Source: Candidatus Solirubrobacter pratensis
GTDB lineage: Bacteria > Actinomycetota > Thermoleophilia > Solirubrobacterales > Solirubrobacteraceae
Direction: 5' to 3'
Assembly: GCF_000425945.1 (NCBI RefSeq)
Contig: NZ_KE384480.1
Span: 340,089 to 404,088, forward strand
Length of the DNA: 64,000 bases
Shown: piece by piece, positions 18,390-27,115 of the stretch
How positions within the stretch are numbered: the stretch's first letter is position 1
Layout: each line of letters starts with the position of its first letter
Translations under genes and position numbers: made by a program
The notes under the pieces: generated by a model
Told to the model about the DNA's origin: nothing
What the model saw: the letters and a program-made list of their open reading frames with translations, nothing else
Database searches by the model: none

Positions 18390-19153
18390 CGCCCGGAGAA
18401 CGACGCCTTCCCCGGTCCGTTCTCGAGGAACGAGCGGATCGCGCCGCGCGTGTCCTGCGTCCCCCACAGGTCGCCGACCGCCTCGGCGGTGATCGAGTCC
18501 GCACCCTTCACGCCGGAGGCCACGAACGCGCGCACGATCTGCTTGGTCACGGCGTGCGCGCGCGTCGGCCCGTCGGCCAGCCGCGTGGCGAACGCCAGCG
18601 CGGCCGCGCCGAATCCCTCGTCCGGAAGCACGCGGTTGACGACGTTCCAGCGCTCGAGCTCGGCGGCGCCGTAGAGGTCGCCCGTCATCACCAGCTCGCG
18701 CGCCCGCCCGGTGCCGGCCCGCTCCGCGAGCCGCTGCGTCCCGCCCATCGCAGGAGTGATCGCGATCACCGACTCGACGAGCCCGAAGCGCGCCGACTCG
18801 GCGGCGAGGATGAGGTCGCTCGCCAGCGCGACCTCGAACGCCGCCGTCAGGCACAGCCCGTGCGCGGCGAACACGACGGGGAACGGCAGCGACTCCACGC
18901 GCCGCGTCAGCTCGAGCAGGCGGTGGAACAGCGCGGCGGCGGCATGCTCGGACAACCCGTCGAACAGGTGCACGTCGACGCCCGCGCTGACCGCGCGCCC
19001 CTCGGCGCGGATCAGCAGCGCACGCGCGCCGTCCAGCTCGCGCACGCCCGCCTCGAGCCCTTCGATCAGCGCCTCGTCGAACAGGTTCAGGGGCGGCGAG
19101 TCGAGCGTCAGGATCGCCAGGCCTCCGGCGCGCTCGGTGCGGACCGGTGTCAT
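18386..19153 (-). CDS. Enoyl-CoA hydratase/isomerase (crotonase) family protein
   Basis: 255 aa, ATG at 19153. The crotonase fold is shown by LTLDSPPLNLFD, the first oxyanion-hole segment SAGVDVH, the second at HGLCLTAAFEVALASDLILA, and FGLVES. The usual catalytic Glu positions are not both obvious, so the reaction (hydratase, isomerase or another CoA-thioester reaction) is open. It is transcribed divergently from the dehydrogenase at 19181 across 27 bp and probably together with the ThuA-like gene downstream. Confidence 0.82.
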   Translation of the reverse strand: MTPVRTERAGGLAILTLDSPPLNLFDEALIEGLEAGVRELDGARALLIRAEGRAVSAGVDVHLFDGLSEHAAAALFHRLLELTRRVESLPFPVVFAAHGLCLTAAFEVALASDLILAAESARFGLVESVIAITPAMGGTQRLAERAGTGRARELVMTGDLYGAAELERWNVVNRVLPDEGFGAAALAFATRLADGPTRAHAVTKQIVRAFVASGVKGADSITAEAVGDLWGTQDTRGAIRSFLENGPGKASFSGR

Positions 19154-19180
19154 CGCACGAGCCTATCTACGATCACGGCC

Positions 19181-20209
19181 ATGCCGCCGCTCGAGATCGC
19201 CGCCATCCCCGGGGACGGCATCGGAGGCGAGGTCCTCGACGCCGGCCTGCGCGTGCTCGAGCAGGTCGCCGAGATCCAGGTCACGACCTTCCCGTACGGA
19301 TCCGCCTACTACGCCGAGCACGGCGCGATGCTGGCGCCCGACGCGCTCGAGCGCCTGCGACGGTTCGACGCGATCTACTTCGGCGCCGTCGGCTCGCGCG
19401 AGGTCCCCGACCACATCACGCTCTGGGGCCTGCGCCTCGCCATCTGCCAGGGCTTCGACCAGTGGGCGAACGTCCGCCCGGTGCGCTTCTACGAGGGCCT
19501 CGACGGCGACCCGTCGCTGGACTGGGTGGTCGTGCGCGAGAACAGTGAGGGGGAGTACGCCGGCCTCGGTGGCCGCCAGCTCGCCGCCCGCGGCCCGGGC
19601 AACGAGGTGGCCGTCCAGACCAGCCTCTTCACCGAGAAGGGCTGCGAGCGCATCATGCGCTTCGCCTTCGAGCTCGCCCGCTCGCGCCCGCGCCGCCATC
19701 TGACGAGCATCACGAAGTCCAACGCCCAGCAGTACGCGATGGTCCTGTGGGACGAGGTCTTCGACCGAGTCCGGGCCGATTACCACGACGTCACGACCGA
19801 CAAGGAGCTCGTCGACGCCGCCGCGGCCCGGTTCGTCCTGCGCCCGCAGACGCTCGACGTCGTCGTCGCGTCCAACCTGCACGGCGACATCCTGTCGGAC
19901 CTCGGAAGCGCGCTCGCCGGAAGCCTCGGCCTCGCGGCCAGCGCCAACCTCAACCCCGACCGCCGCTTCCCGAGCATGTTCGAGCCCGTCCACGGCTCGG
20001 CGCCTGACATCGCCGGCCAGGGGATCGCGAACCCGCTCGGCGCGATCGGCAGCGGCGCGATGCTGCTCGAGCACCTGGGCCGCGCGGACCTCGGCGACCG
20101 CATCCGCGCGGCGATCGCCGCCACGATCCGCGATGGCATCCGCACCCGCGACCTCGGCGGCTCGCACACCACCGCCGAGGTCACGGCCGCGGTCATAGCA
20201 CGGCTCTAG
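19181..20209 (+). CDS. Tartrate/D-malate-type decarboxylating dehydrogenase
   Basis: 342 aa, ATG start. It belongs to the isocitrate/isopropylmalate dehydrogenase family: IPGDGIG at the N-terminus, VVVRENSEGEYAGLGG, the Lys of TSITKSNAQ, SNLHGDILSDLG for metal binding, and EPVHGSAPDIAGQGIANP for NAD binding. The overall pattern (FGAVGSREVPDHITLWGLRLAICQ split across the early part) is closest to tartrate dehydrogenase/decarboxylase and D-malate dehydrogenase rather than LeuB, and no leucine genes are nearby. It oxidatively decarboxylates a 2-hydroxy diacid. The exact substrate is inference. Its stop overlaps the convergent amidase stop. Confidence 0.82.
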   Translation: MPPLEIAAIPGDGIGGEVLDAGLRVLEQVAEIQVTTFPYGSAYYAEHGAMLAPDALERLRRFDAIYFGAVGSREVPDHITLWGLRLAICQGFDQWANVRPVRFYEGLDGDPSLDWVVVRENSEGEYAGLGGRQLAARGPGNEVAVQTSLFTEKGCERIMRFAFELARSRPRRHLTSITKSNAQQYAMVLWDEVFDRVRADYHDVTTDKELVDAAAARFVLRPQTLDVVVASNLHGDILSDLGSALAGSLGLAASANLNPDRRFPSMFEPVHGSAPDIAGQGIANPLGAIGSGAMLLEHLGRADLGDRIRAAIAATIRDGIRTRDLGGSHTTAEVTAAVIARL

Positions 20210-23010
20210 GGAGTCGTGGTCGAGAGCGTGAACGTGAGCGTTCTCGAGTAGCCGCCGGTCCGCAGCGGGTCGTTGGCGCCGATCGCCTGCTTGAACAGGA
20301 TCGCGACCGTATCGTTGGATACCGGCGCCGTCCAGGAGGCCTTCGAGAGCGAGACCTGCAGCGGCTGCACCAGCGCGAACGCTCCGTTGACCAGGTGGCC
20401 GGGATCCGAGACGCTGAGCGCCGCGTCTCCCGCCGTCGACACCACGTTCGCGCTCGTCCGCGCCTCGTAGGTGTTCGCGACGCCCGGCGCGAACGCGCCG
20501 AACGAGGCGGGTCCGCCGAGGGTCAGCGTCAGCGTCGCGCGAACCGTGCCGCCCACGTTCCCGGTCGTCGACGTCTCGTACGCGAGCCGCGGCGCCGTCG
20601 CGGGCATCAGGTGCCCCTCGCCGCCCAGCTGCTGCTCGAGCGCGTAGCCGAAGCCGAGCATCTTCGCGTCGTCGAACGCGCGCCCGACGAACTGCAGTGA
20701 CATCGGGTCGCCGTGCGGGTTCGCGCCGACCGGCAGGATCAGCGTCGGCAGGCCGGCGTTGGACGTCGGCACGTTCGAGCCGCGGTCGGAGGAGATCGTC
20801 TGCGCGCCGTCGTTGTCGTAGACGTCGCTGCGGAAGCCCGGATAGACGACCGCGTCGACGCCCGCGGCGTCCATCCAGGCCTTGTAGCGGGCCTTGTACT
20901 CGTCACGGTTGGCGAAGATCGCCTGCACGTCGGCCTCGTTGAGCCGCGCCGCCGGCGCCTGCGTCCCGCGGTTGTACGGCAGCACCTTCGGCGAGGAGAG
21001 GATCTCCGACGCCGTGTGGTACGGCGGGTTCTCCTGGCGATCGAAGTACCGCTGCCATCCTTCCTCGGTGCGGCTGCCCGACAGCCGCGGGCTCGACGGC
21101 GCGCCCGGCGCCGCCGTCGCGATCGGCACCATCGTCGCGCCCGCCGCCTCGATGTCGGCGAAGCGCGCCTTCAGCGCGGCCGAGGTGCCGTCGTCCTGCC
21201 CGTAGCTGAAGGACCCGTCGAAGGACGCCGGGATGTAGCCGATCCTCTTGCCCGCGAGGGCATTCGCATCGAGCGCCGTCTTCCAGTCGGCCGGGCGCTG
21301 GGCGTCCGCGTCGGCGTGCACCGTCGCGGGATCGTCCGGGTCGGTGCCGGTGGTCACGTTGAGGATCCGGGCGACGTCGGACGTCGTGCGCGCGATCGGG
21401 CCCTCGAAGTCCTGCAGCCAGGTGAGCGGCATCACGCCGGCGCCGGAGGAGATGCCGTCGGTCCCGCGCAGGGAGACCAATGACGCTCCCGTCGACGGCG
21501 CGTACAGCGACACGCCGGTCTGCGTGCCCATGCCGAACCCGGCGAGGCTGAGCGCGGTGGCGACCGCCGGGCCGCCGCTGGACCCCAGCGACGTCTTGGA
21601 CGGCTTGAACGCGTTCCACACCATCCCGTAGCCCGAGTCGCTGTAGGAGCCCGAGTTCGCGAACTCCGACAGGGTGCCCTTGCCGAGGATCACGGCGCCC
21701 GCGGCGCGCAGGCGCGCGACCTGGAACGCGTCGCGCTTGGGCTGCCAGCCCTCGAACGCGAGGCTGCCGTCGGTCGTCGGCATGTCCTTGGTGTCGTAGA
21801 GGTCCTTCACGTTCACCGGGATCCCGAGGAGATCGCCGTGCGCGCCGGCCCCCCGCGCCGCATCGGCCGCCTTCGCCTGCGCGAGCGCGTCGGAGGCGAC
21901 AGTGATGTAGGTGTGGAAGCCGAACGGCCCGCCGTCGTAGGCGGCGATGCGGTCGAGGTAGGCCTGGGTGATCTGCTGCGACGTCGCGAGCCCCGTCTCC
22001 ATGTCGTGCTGGAGCTGCATGATCGGCTTGTCGACCACGTCGTACGGCGACGTCGTGACCGGGTAGCGCTCTTCGGTCTCCGCCGGCGCGGCCGGCGCGG
22101 GCGTCGCGGCGCAGGCGCTCGCCGGCGGGAAGTTGGCGACCGTGCACGCGAGCGCGGCGTCGATGCCGGACACGTCGGGCGCGCCGGCCAGCGTCGCCGC
22201 CGTCGAGCCGACCGAGGAGATCTGCGCTCCCGCCGTCGCCGCCGTCTCCGAACGGCCGGCGACGACGAAGTGCAGCAGCGACTTGGTCTGCCCAGGCGCG
22301 AGCGTCAGCGTGCTGTTGTAGCCGTAGAAGTTGCTCTCCAGCCCGGTCGCGGGAAGCGCGGCGCCGAATGGGCCGTACTGGAAGTTGCCGGTGCCGAACA
22401 GCGAGCCGGGCGTGCCGAGCACGACCGCGGACGGCCCGCGCGGCGACGGGCCGGCGGCCGCCGCGGACGCCGCGACCTCGACCCAGCTGTCGTCGGTCCC
22501 GATCGCCGCGTCGCCACTCGAGCTGGCGACCACGAAGCTGCGGTTGTTGCCGCTGTTGTAGCCCGCGGTGCCGCCGAACGAGACATCGACGGTGACGGCG
22601 CGCGACGTGGTGTTCGCGAACGTGTCCAGCCAGCGCGTCCAGTTGCCCGCCGTGCCGACCTTCACCGCGCGGCTGATCGCGACGCCGCCGAGCACGACCG
22701 GCTCGGTCGTGGCGAATGCGTCGGTGCCGTCGAACTTCAGGCCGAAGCCGCGCATCAGCTCGCCGTTGAAGCGCCCGGAGGGATCGCTCGCCGGGACGTT
22801 CGACACCCGCACGCGGATGCCGCCGAAGCCGAAGAAGGCGTTGTCGGTGATCGCCCGGATGCTCCCGGTGTCCAGGCCCGGCGGCGCCGCGTCGTGGATC
22901 TGCCAGTTCGCGCCGTTGGCGCTGGTGACGGTGGTGACGGCAGCGGCCGGCGACGCCGCGACGAGCGCGGCGGCGGCAGCCGTGAGCAGCAGCGATGACG
23001 CCCTTTTCAC
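20206..23010 (-). CDS. Secreted amidase-signature enzyme with WxL-like C-terminus
   Basis: 934 aa from the GTG at 23010, which has AAGGAGG about nine bases upstream. Signal peptide about 1-24. A beta-rich N-terminal domain (about 30-290) precedes the amidase-signature domain: catalytic Lys in VNVKDLYDTK, cis-Ser in GSSGGPAVATA, and nucleophile Ser in GTQTGVSLYAP (the usual motif is GGS, here GVS). Hydrolysis of a carboxamide or related bond outside the cell is expected. The WxL-like domain covers the last 112 residues. Substrate unknown. Confidence 0.85.
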   Translation of the reverse strand: MKRASSLLLTAAAAALVAASPAAAVTTVTSANGANWQIHDAAPPGLDTGSIRAITDNAFFGFGGIRVRVSNVPASDPSGRFNGELMRGFGLKFDGTDAFATTEPVVLGGVAISRAVKVGTAGNWTRWLDTFANTTSRAVTVDVSFGGTAGYNSGNNRSFVVASSSGDAAIGTDDSWVEVAASAAAAGPSPRGPSAVVLGTPGSLFGTGNFQYGPFGAALPATGLESNFYGYNSTLTLAPGQTKSLLHFVVAGRSETAATAGAQISSVGSTAATLAGAPDVSGIDAALACTVANFPPASACAATPAPAAPAETEERYPVTTSPYDVVDKPIMQLQHDMETGLATSQQITQAYLDRIAAYDGGPFGFHTYITVASDALAQAKAADAARGAGAHGDLLGIPVNVKDLYDTKDMPTTDGSLAFEGWQPKRDAFQVARLRAAGAVILGKGTLSEFANSGSYSDSGYGMVWNAFKPSKTSLGSSGGPAVATALSLAGFGMGTQTGVSLYAPSTGASLVSLRGTDGISSGAGVMPLTWLQDFEGPIARTTSDVARILNVTTGTDPDDPATVHADADAQRPADWKTALDANALAGKRIGYIPASFDGSFSYGQDDGTSAALKARFADIEAAGATMVPIATAAPGAPSSPRLSGSRTEEGWQRYFDRQENPPYHTASEILSSPKVLPYNRGTQAPAARLNEADVQAIFANRDEYKARYKAWMDAAGVDAVVYPGFRSDVYDNDGAQTISSDRGSNVPTSNAGLPTLILPVGANPHGDPMSLQFVGRAFDDAKMLGFGYALEQQLGGEGHLMPATAPRLAYETSTTGNVGGTVRATLTLTLGGPASFGAFAPGVANTYEARTSANVVSTAGDAALSVSDPGHLVNGAFALVQPLQVSLSKASWTAPVSNDTVAILFKQAIGANDPLRTGGYSRTLTFTLSTTTP

Positions 23011-23142
23011 GAACGAACCCCTCCTTGGATTGACCGGGCCGGGATGCTGCCAACCGGGTCTCATCGTCCGTATCGCCCGTCGGTCGACATCGCGGCGACC
23101 GCCGGTCCACGTCACAAGATCTCGCGCGGTGCGTCTCTATAG

Positions 23143-23780
23143 ATGGTGCGCCGTCACGATCGCCGCAGTGATGAGGACCTGCGCAGCACCGTCGGCCAGG
23201 TGCGCGACGGCGCGTTCGGCCTCGTCGGCCTCGACGGGCGCTTCCGCGAGCTGCCCGAGGCCAACGGCGTGCAGCTCGGCCGGATCAAGGACGGCAGGTT
23301 CGGCGGCGCCCACGATCACCGGCAGCGTCGTCTGGGGCATCGCGCCGAAGCCGGCGCCGGTGACCGTCGCGGGCACCGGCGGCGCCGACGGTCCGGCGCC
23401 GTCCGGCGATGACGCATTCCTGCGCCTCGGCGGCCCGGAGGCCAAGGCGGACGACGACGCGCGCGTGGAGGCGGGCGGCCATACGCTGCGGCTCGGCCCC
23501 AGCCGCAGCGCCCCGACCTTCGGCGGCCGCGTGAAGATCAAGTTCCCGACGCCGGTCCCGGGCAGCGAGCGCGTCGAGGCGCGCGCGCCCGATCCCGGCG
23601 GCGGCCCGGGCCACGGCCTGCTGGTCGCGCAGACGCGCGAAGGTCCGCCCTGTGTCGCCCAGCCGTCGCAGATCGCGGGCTCGCGCGCCGGGGCCGTCGA
23701 GCTGCGGCTTGCGCTGTTCGCAGGCGGCGCGGGGCTCTCGCCGGGCTCATGCCGCCCGCTCCAGCCCACGCCGGACACGG
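23143..23780 (+). pseudogene. Frameshifted coding remnant
   Basis: Third-position G/C bias is strong in one frame from about 23170 to 23305 (ATG at 23143; VGQVRDGAFGLVGLDGRF). It then moves to the next frame from about 23312 (GSVVWGIAPKPAPVTVAG) and stays there until about 23780, where the bias fades with no stop at the boundary. This looks like a real gene broken by a one-base indel and possibly cut at its 3' end. No ribosome site is evident before the ATG. No family recognised. A base-calling error in a GC-rich run is an alternative to true decay. Confidence 0.4.
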
Positions 23781-23810
23781 ACCGAGCGCCACCCGCTGGG
23801 CTTCTGATCC

Positions 23811-24260
23811 CTACGGGATTCCCGGACCGCCGCCCATGCCGGCGAACCGCGCCAGGCGATCATCCGCGGCGCGATCGGCGCGGCGGCGCGGGGTGACCGT
23901 GGTGACGGGCAGGCCGAGGCGCGCGATCTGGCCGACCAGGTCGCGGCGCAGCCAGCGCGAGACGCGCCGCGGCAGCGTGGAGACGATGATCTCGTCGTAG
24001 CGGCTGCGCTCCAGCTCGGCCTTGACGGACTCCAGCGGCTCCGGGCCGCCGATGATGCCCTCCACCGGCCCGCGCGCGGTGCGGCGCAGGATCGGCAGCG
24101 CGACCTCGAGCGTCCAGTCGGCCGTGCCGTGGACGTTGACGTCGGGGATCAGCAGCGCGAACTCGCACGGCGCGAGCTCGGCGCGGCGCCGGACCTCGTC
24201 CAGCAGCCGCGGCGCGGCGGCGGTCCGGTTCGCGACGACCAGGATCCGCGTCGGCTCCAT
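23811..24260 (-). CDS. USP-like small Rossmann protein
   Basis: 149 aa, ATG at 24260. It opens with ILVVANRTAAAPRLLDEVRR and has alternating strand and helix segments, EFALLIPDV, and a C-terminal YDEIIVSTLPRRVSRWLRRD followed by LPVTTV. This resembles the universal-stress-protein-like conserved family common in actinobacteria, which likely binds a nucleotide or mediates a stress response. No direct function is known. The C-terminus is Gly/Pro-rich. Confidence 0.65.
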   Translation of the reverse strand: MEPTRILVVANRTAAAPRLLDEVRRRAELAPCEFALLIPDVNVHGTADWTLEVALPILRRTARGPVEGIIGGPEPLESVKAELERSRYDEIIVSTLPRRVSRWLRRDLVGQIARLGLPVTTVTPRRRADRAADDRLARFAGMGGGPGIP

Positions 24261-24316
24261 CCGCCCACGCTCCCACTTCCCGGCTCAGCGGGCAAGGAAC
24301 CCGGCACACTTGGGTC

Positions 24317-25039
24317 GTGAGCGTGCTGGGCATCGACCTGGCGGCGGGGGCGAGGCGCACGTATGCGTGCGTGCTGGACGGGACACGCGCGCAGCTGCAC
24401 GAGCGCTGCGACGACGACACGCTGCTCGAGCTCGCGGCGGGCCGCGAGAAGGTCGGCATCGACGCGCCGTTCGGCTGGCCGCGGGCATTCGTGGAGGCGC
24501 TGGTCGCGCACCGCGGGCACGAGGCGTGGCCCGCGCCGGACGGCGAGCCGGAGAAGTACCGGGCGGAGCTGAGCTACCGCGAGACCGACCGCGCCGTGAT
24601 GCCGACGCGCCGCCCGTTGAGCGTCTCGACCGACCGGATCGGCGTGACGGCGATGCGCTGCGCGCACCTGCTGCACCGCTGGAGGATCGCGGGAGAGGCC
24701 GTGGATCGCAGCGGTCGCGGGAAGTTCGTCGAGGTCTATCCCGCCGGCGCCCTGGAGGTCTGGGGGCTCGGCGCCTCGGGATACAAGGGCAAGAGCACCG
24801 AGGCGCTCGCGGCGAAGCTCGACCGGGTGCTCGACGCCGTGCCGCTCGAGCTCTCCGACCGCGAGCTGTGCGCGCGCGTCCACGACGCCTTCGATGCGCT
24901 GATCGCCGCCCTGATCGCCCGCGCCGCGGCGCTGGACCTGACCGCCGGGCCGCCGCCGGAGCACGCGGAGCTGGCGGCGGAGGAGGGCTGGATCCACCTC
25001 CCGCGGCCCGGCACCCTCGCACGGCTCAACGGCGGGTGA
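24317..25039 (+). CDS. DUF429 protein (RNase H-like fold)
   Basis: 240 aa, GTG start. GIDLAAG at the N-terminus, VGIDAPFGWP, YRETDR and VEVYPAGAL in that order define DUF429, predicted to be a nuclease-like protein because the spaced acidic residues resemble an RNase H active site. Biological role unknown. It ends 14 bases past the stop of the convergent regulator gene at 25026. Confidence 0.75.
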   Translation: MSVLGIDLAAGARRTYACVLDGTRAQLHERCDDDTLLELAAGREKVGIDAPFGWPRAFVEALVAHRGHEAWPAPDGEPEKYRAELSYRETDRAVMPTRRPLSVSTDRIGVTAMRCAHLLHRWRIAGEAVDRSGRGKFVEVYPAGALEVWGLGASGYKGKSTEALAAKLDRVLDAVPLELSDRELCARVHDAFDALIAALIARAAALDLTAGPPPEHAELAAEEGWIHLPRPGTLARLNGG

Positions 25040-25580
25040 GCGCGACCAGGTAGCGGCACGGCCGGTCGGTCACGTTCGAGAACGTGCGCGCCGACGGCGG
25101 GCCGAACTCGAGGCAGTCGCCGGCCTCCAGCTCGTGCAGCGCGGCGCCCTCGCGCAGGCGCAGGCGCCCCTCGAGGATCCAGATCTGCTGGTGGATGAAC
25201 GCGTACGAGTCCGCCGGATACGGCACTTCAGCACCCGGCGGGAGCTCGACCTCGACCAGCTCGAGCGGCCCGCCGCTGACCGGCGAGAGCGCGCGCCGGC
25301 GGTAGCCGGTCTCCGGGTCCGTCCACGTCGGCTGCTCGGCCGCGCGCATCAGGCGGCGGTCGGCGTTCTCCGCGCGGGCGACGAGCTCGGACAGCGTCAG
25401 CCCCAGCGCCGCCGAGAGCCGGCCCAGCAGCGCCGCCGTCGGCTGCGCCTCGGCCCGCTCGACCTTCGCGATCATCGCCCGCGACACGCCCGAGCGCTCG
25501 GCGAGCGCGTTGGCGGAGAGCCCGCGGTCGACGCGCGCGGCGCGCACCGCCTCGGCCAGCGACGACGTGAGCTCATCCAT
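25026..25580 (-). CDS. XRE-family regulator with C-terminal cupin
   Basis: 184 aa. An N-terminal helix-turn-helix (about 8-62; LSANALAERSGVSRAMIAKV) is joined to a cupin sensor domain (about 100-184; HQQIWILEGRLRL and LEAGDCLEFGPPSARTFSN). Such proteins bind DNA with the HTH and sense a small ligand through the cupin. It is divergent from the acetyltransferase gene at 25621 across a 40-bp gap with an inverted repeat, which suggests it controls that gene and itself. Confidence 0.85.
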   Translation of the reverse strand: MDELTSSLAEAVRAARVDRGLSANALAERSGVSRAMIAKVERAEAQPTAALLGRLSAALGLTLSELVARAENADRRLMRAAEQPTWTDPETGYRRRALSPVSGGPLELVEVELPPGAEVPYPADSYAFIHQQIWILEGRLRLREGAALHELEAGDCLEFGPPSARTFSNVTDRPCRYLVALTRR

Positions 25581-25591
25581 GGGGTGGCATC

Positions 25592-25614
25592 ATAGTGGCA
25601 ATGGCGGCTACTAT
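25592..25614. promoter_or_regulatory. Candidate operator for XRE-cupin regulator
   Basis: Inverted repeat ATAGTGGC - 7 bp - GCTACTAT (7 of 8 positions complementary). It is centred in the short gap between the divergent regulator and acetyltransferase start codons. The position suits regulation of both genes; binding is inferred. Confidence 0.45.
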
Positions 25615-25620
25615 CGCGGC

Positions 25621-26139
25621 ATGATCGTCCGACACGCGACCGAGTACGACGCGGCGGCGTGCGCCGCGATCTACGCCCCATACGTCACCGACACGGCGGT
25701 CAGCTTCGAGTCCGAGCCGCCCTCCGAGGCCGAGATGGCGCGGCGCATCGCCGCCGCCGAGCGTACCCACGCCTGGCTCGTGCTCGAGGACGAGGGACGC
25801 GTCGTCGGCTACGCCTACGGCGGCCCGTTCGCACCCCGCGCCGCGTACCGCTGGGCGTGCGAGGTGAGCGTCTACCTGGAGTCCGGGCGCCGCCGCACCG
25901 GAGGCGGCCGGATGCTCTACGAGGCGCTGCTGACCCGCTTGACCGAGCGCGGCTACCGCGTCGCGATGGGAGGGATGACGCTGCCGAACGAGGCCAGCGC
26001 CGGCCTGCACCGCGCGCTCGGCTTCGAGCCCGCGGGCGTGTACCGGCGCGTCGGCTACAAGCACGGCGCCTGGCACGACGTCGCGTGGATGCAGCGGGTG
26101 CTCGACGACGAGGACGGGCCGCCGCGGGAGCCGCGATAG
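25621..26139 (+). CDS. GNAT N-acetyltransferase (phosphinothricin acetyltransferase-like)
   Basis: 172 aa, ATG start. AAACAAIYAPYV near the N-terminus, FAPRAAYRWACEVSVYL, the acetyl-CoA-binding region (RRRTGGGRMLYEALL), LPNEASAGLHRALGFEPAG and the final YKHGAWHDVAWMQR follow the pat/bar-like GNAT pattern. It would acetylate a small amine or amino-acid analogue. The divergent XRE-cupin gene is its likely regulator. Confidence 0.85.
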   Translation: MIVRHATEYDAAACAAIYAPYVTDTAVSFESEPPSEAEMARRIAAAERTHAWLVLEDEGRVVGYAYGGPFAPRAAYRWACEVSVYLESGRRRTGGGRMLYEALLTRLTERGYRVAMGGMTLPNEASAGLHRALGFEPAGVYRRVGYKHGAWHDVAWMQRVLDDEDGPPREPR

Positions 26140-26301
26140 TTACGCCGCGGGCGGCGTCGCGTCGCCGAAGTCCTCGCGCACGGCCTCGAAGTAGGAGCCG
26201 CACGCGCGGCAGCGCCACTGCGCGGTGATGATCTGGCCGCCGAACTGCGAGACGCGCTCGCAGTCGGCGGAGGAGCAGAACGGGCAGGCCGGCGCGGTCA
26301 C
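26140..26301 (-). CDS. Stand-alone PaaD-type zinc ribbon
   Basis: 53 aa. The GTG overlaps the paaC stop (GTGA). CPFCSSADC and CRAC supply four zinc-ligand cysteines, and the spacing with VSQFGGQ and the aromatic-rich end matches the C-terminal zinc ribbon normally fused to PaaD. The main PaaD gene in this operon (27112-27435) lacks that part. It probably works with PaaD in maturation of the di-iron epoxidase. Confidence 0.75.
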   Translation of the reverse strand: MTAPACPFCSSADCERVSQFGGQIITAQWRCRACGSYFEAVREDFGDATPPAA

Positions 26302-26939
26302 CGGCGGCGGTCGGGGTCCCAGCCCGTGAAGTCGGCGGGCTCGGAGAGCTCGATGCCCGTGAGCGCGCCGATGCGCCCGGCGACCGCCGCGCGCAGCTCG
26401 GCGGGGCCGGAGGCGACGTAGCCGTCGGCGACCGCGGACGCGAATCCGGGATCGTCCGCCGGACCGAGCCAGCGCGCCGCCTGCTCCCACACCTCGGCGA
26501 TCCGCGCGGGCAACTCGGAGTCCTCTTGCCTGAGCAGCCGCCGCGTCCATGCCTCCGCATGCACGCGGTGCGAGCCCTCCTCCTGGAGGATCTTGCGCGC
26601 GCGCTGGGCCAGCGGCTCGAGCGCGCTGTCGGTCGACGCCTCGACGAACGCGGTCAGGACGCCGTCGACGACGAGGTTGACGGCGATGAACGTCGTCCAG
26701 TCCGGAAGCTCCTCGTCGAGGATCGGGAGGCGCCGGCCGGCGTCGATCTCGGGGTCGGCGGCGCCGAGCTGCTTGAGCACGGGGTACGTCGAGCGTGCGT
26801 GGCCCAGCTCGTCCTGCGCCATCGCGGCGGCGGCGACGGCGGACTCCAGCGTCGGCGCGCTCACGGCCCACTCGCCGTAGCGGCGGCCGAGCGCGGCCTT
26901 GTTGTCGGCCAGCGAGCCCACCAGCGAGAGCATGGTCAT
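26298..26939 (-). CDS. paaC: Phenylacetyl-CoA 1,2-epoxidase subunit PaaC
   Basis: 213 aa from the ATG at 26939, where the paaB stop overlaps. Ferritin-like helices with DELGHARS and EEGSHRVHAE resemble the structural subunit PaaC, which pairs with PaaA in the epoxidase. The family is usually about 250 aa, so this one is a little short. It lies fourth in the overlapping operon paaA-paaD-paaB-paaC-zinc ribbon. Confidence 0.85.
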   Translation of the reverse strand: MTMLSLVGSLADNKAALGRRYGEWAVSAPTLESAVAAAAMAQDELGHARSTYPVLKQLGAADPEIDAGRRLPILDEELPDWTTFIAVNLVVDGVLTAFVEASTDSALEPLAQRARKILQEEGSHRVHAEAWTRRLLRQEDSELPARIAEVWEQAARWLGPADDPGFASAVADGYVASGPAELRAAVAGRIGALTGIELSEPADFTGWDPDRRR

Positions 26940-27115
26940 GCGCTGATCGCCTCCCGGATCGCGGTGCGCGGCACGATGATCATCTGGATCCACGGCTGCT
27001 CGTCGTAGATCGAGCGCGCCGCGACCAGCGCGAGGTCCTCGTCGTCCTCGTTCAAGGCGCCCACATGGTGCAGCGGCTCGTCGTACGCCTGCCGCGCGAA
27101 GACCTCCCAGGTCAT
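26936..27115 (-). CDS. paaB: Phenylacetyl-CoA epoxidase subunit PaaB
   Basis: 59 aa from the ATG at 27115, giving the family N-terminus TWEVFARQAYDEPLHHVG. PaaB is the small bridging subunit of the PaaABC core. It is shorter than the usual 90 or so residues; the C-terminal part is reduced and ends RTAIREAISA. Four-base overlaps on both sides (with paaD and paaC) imply coupled translation. Confidence 0.85.
   Translation of the reverse strand: MTWEVFARQAYDEPLHHVGALNEDDEDLALVAARSIYDEQPWIQMIIVPRTAIREAISA

Noticed and set aside
19181..20209. Isopropylmalate dehydrogenase of leucine biosynthesis
   Set aside because: Motif spacing favours the tartrate/malate branch and no other leucine genes are nearby.
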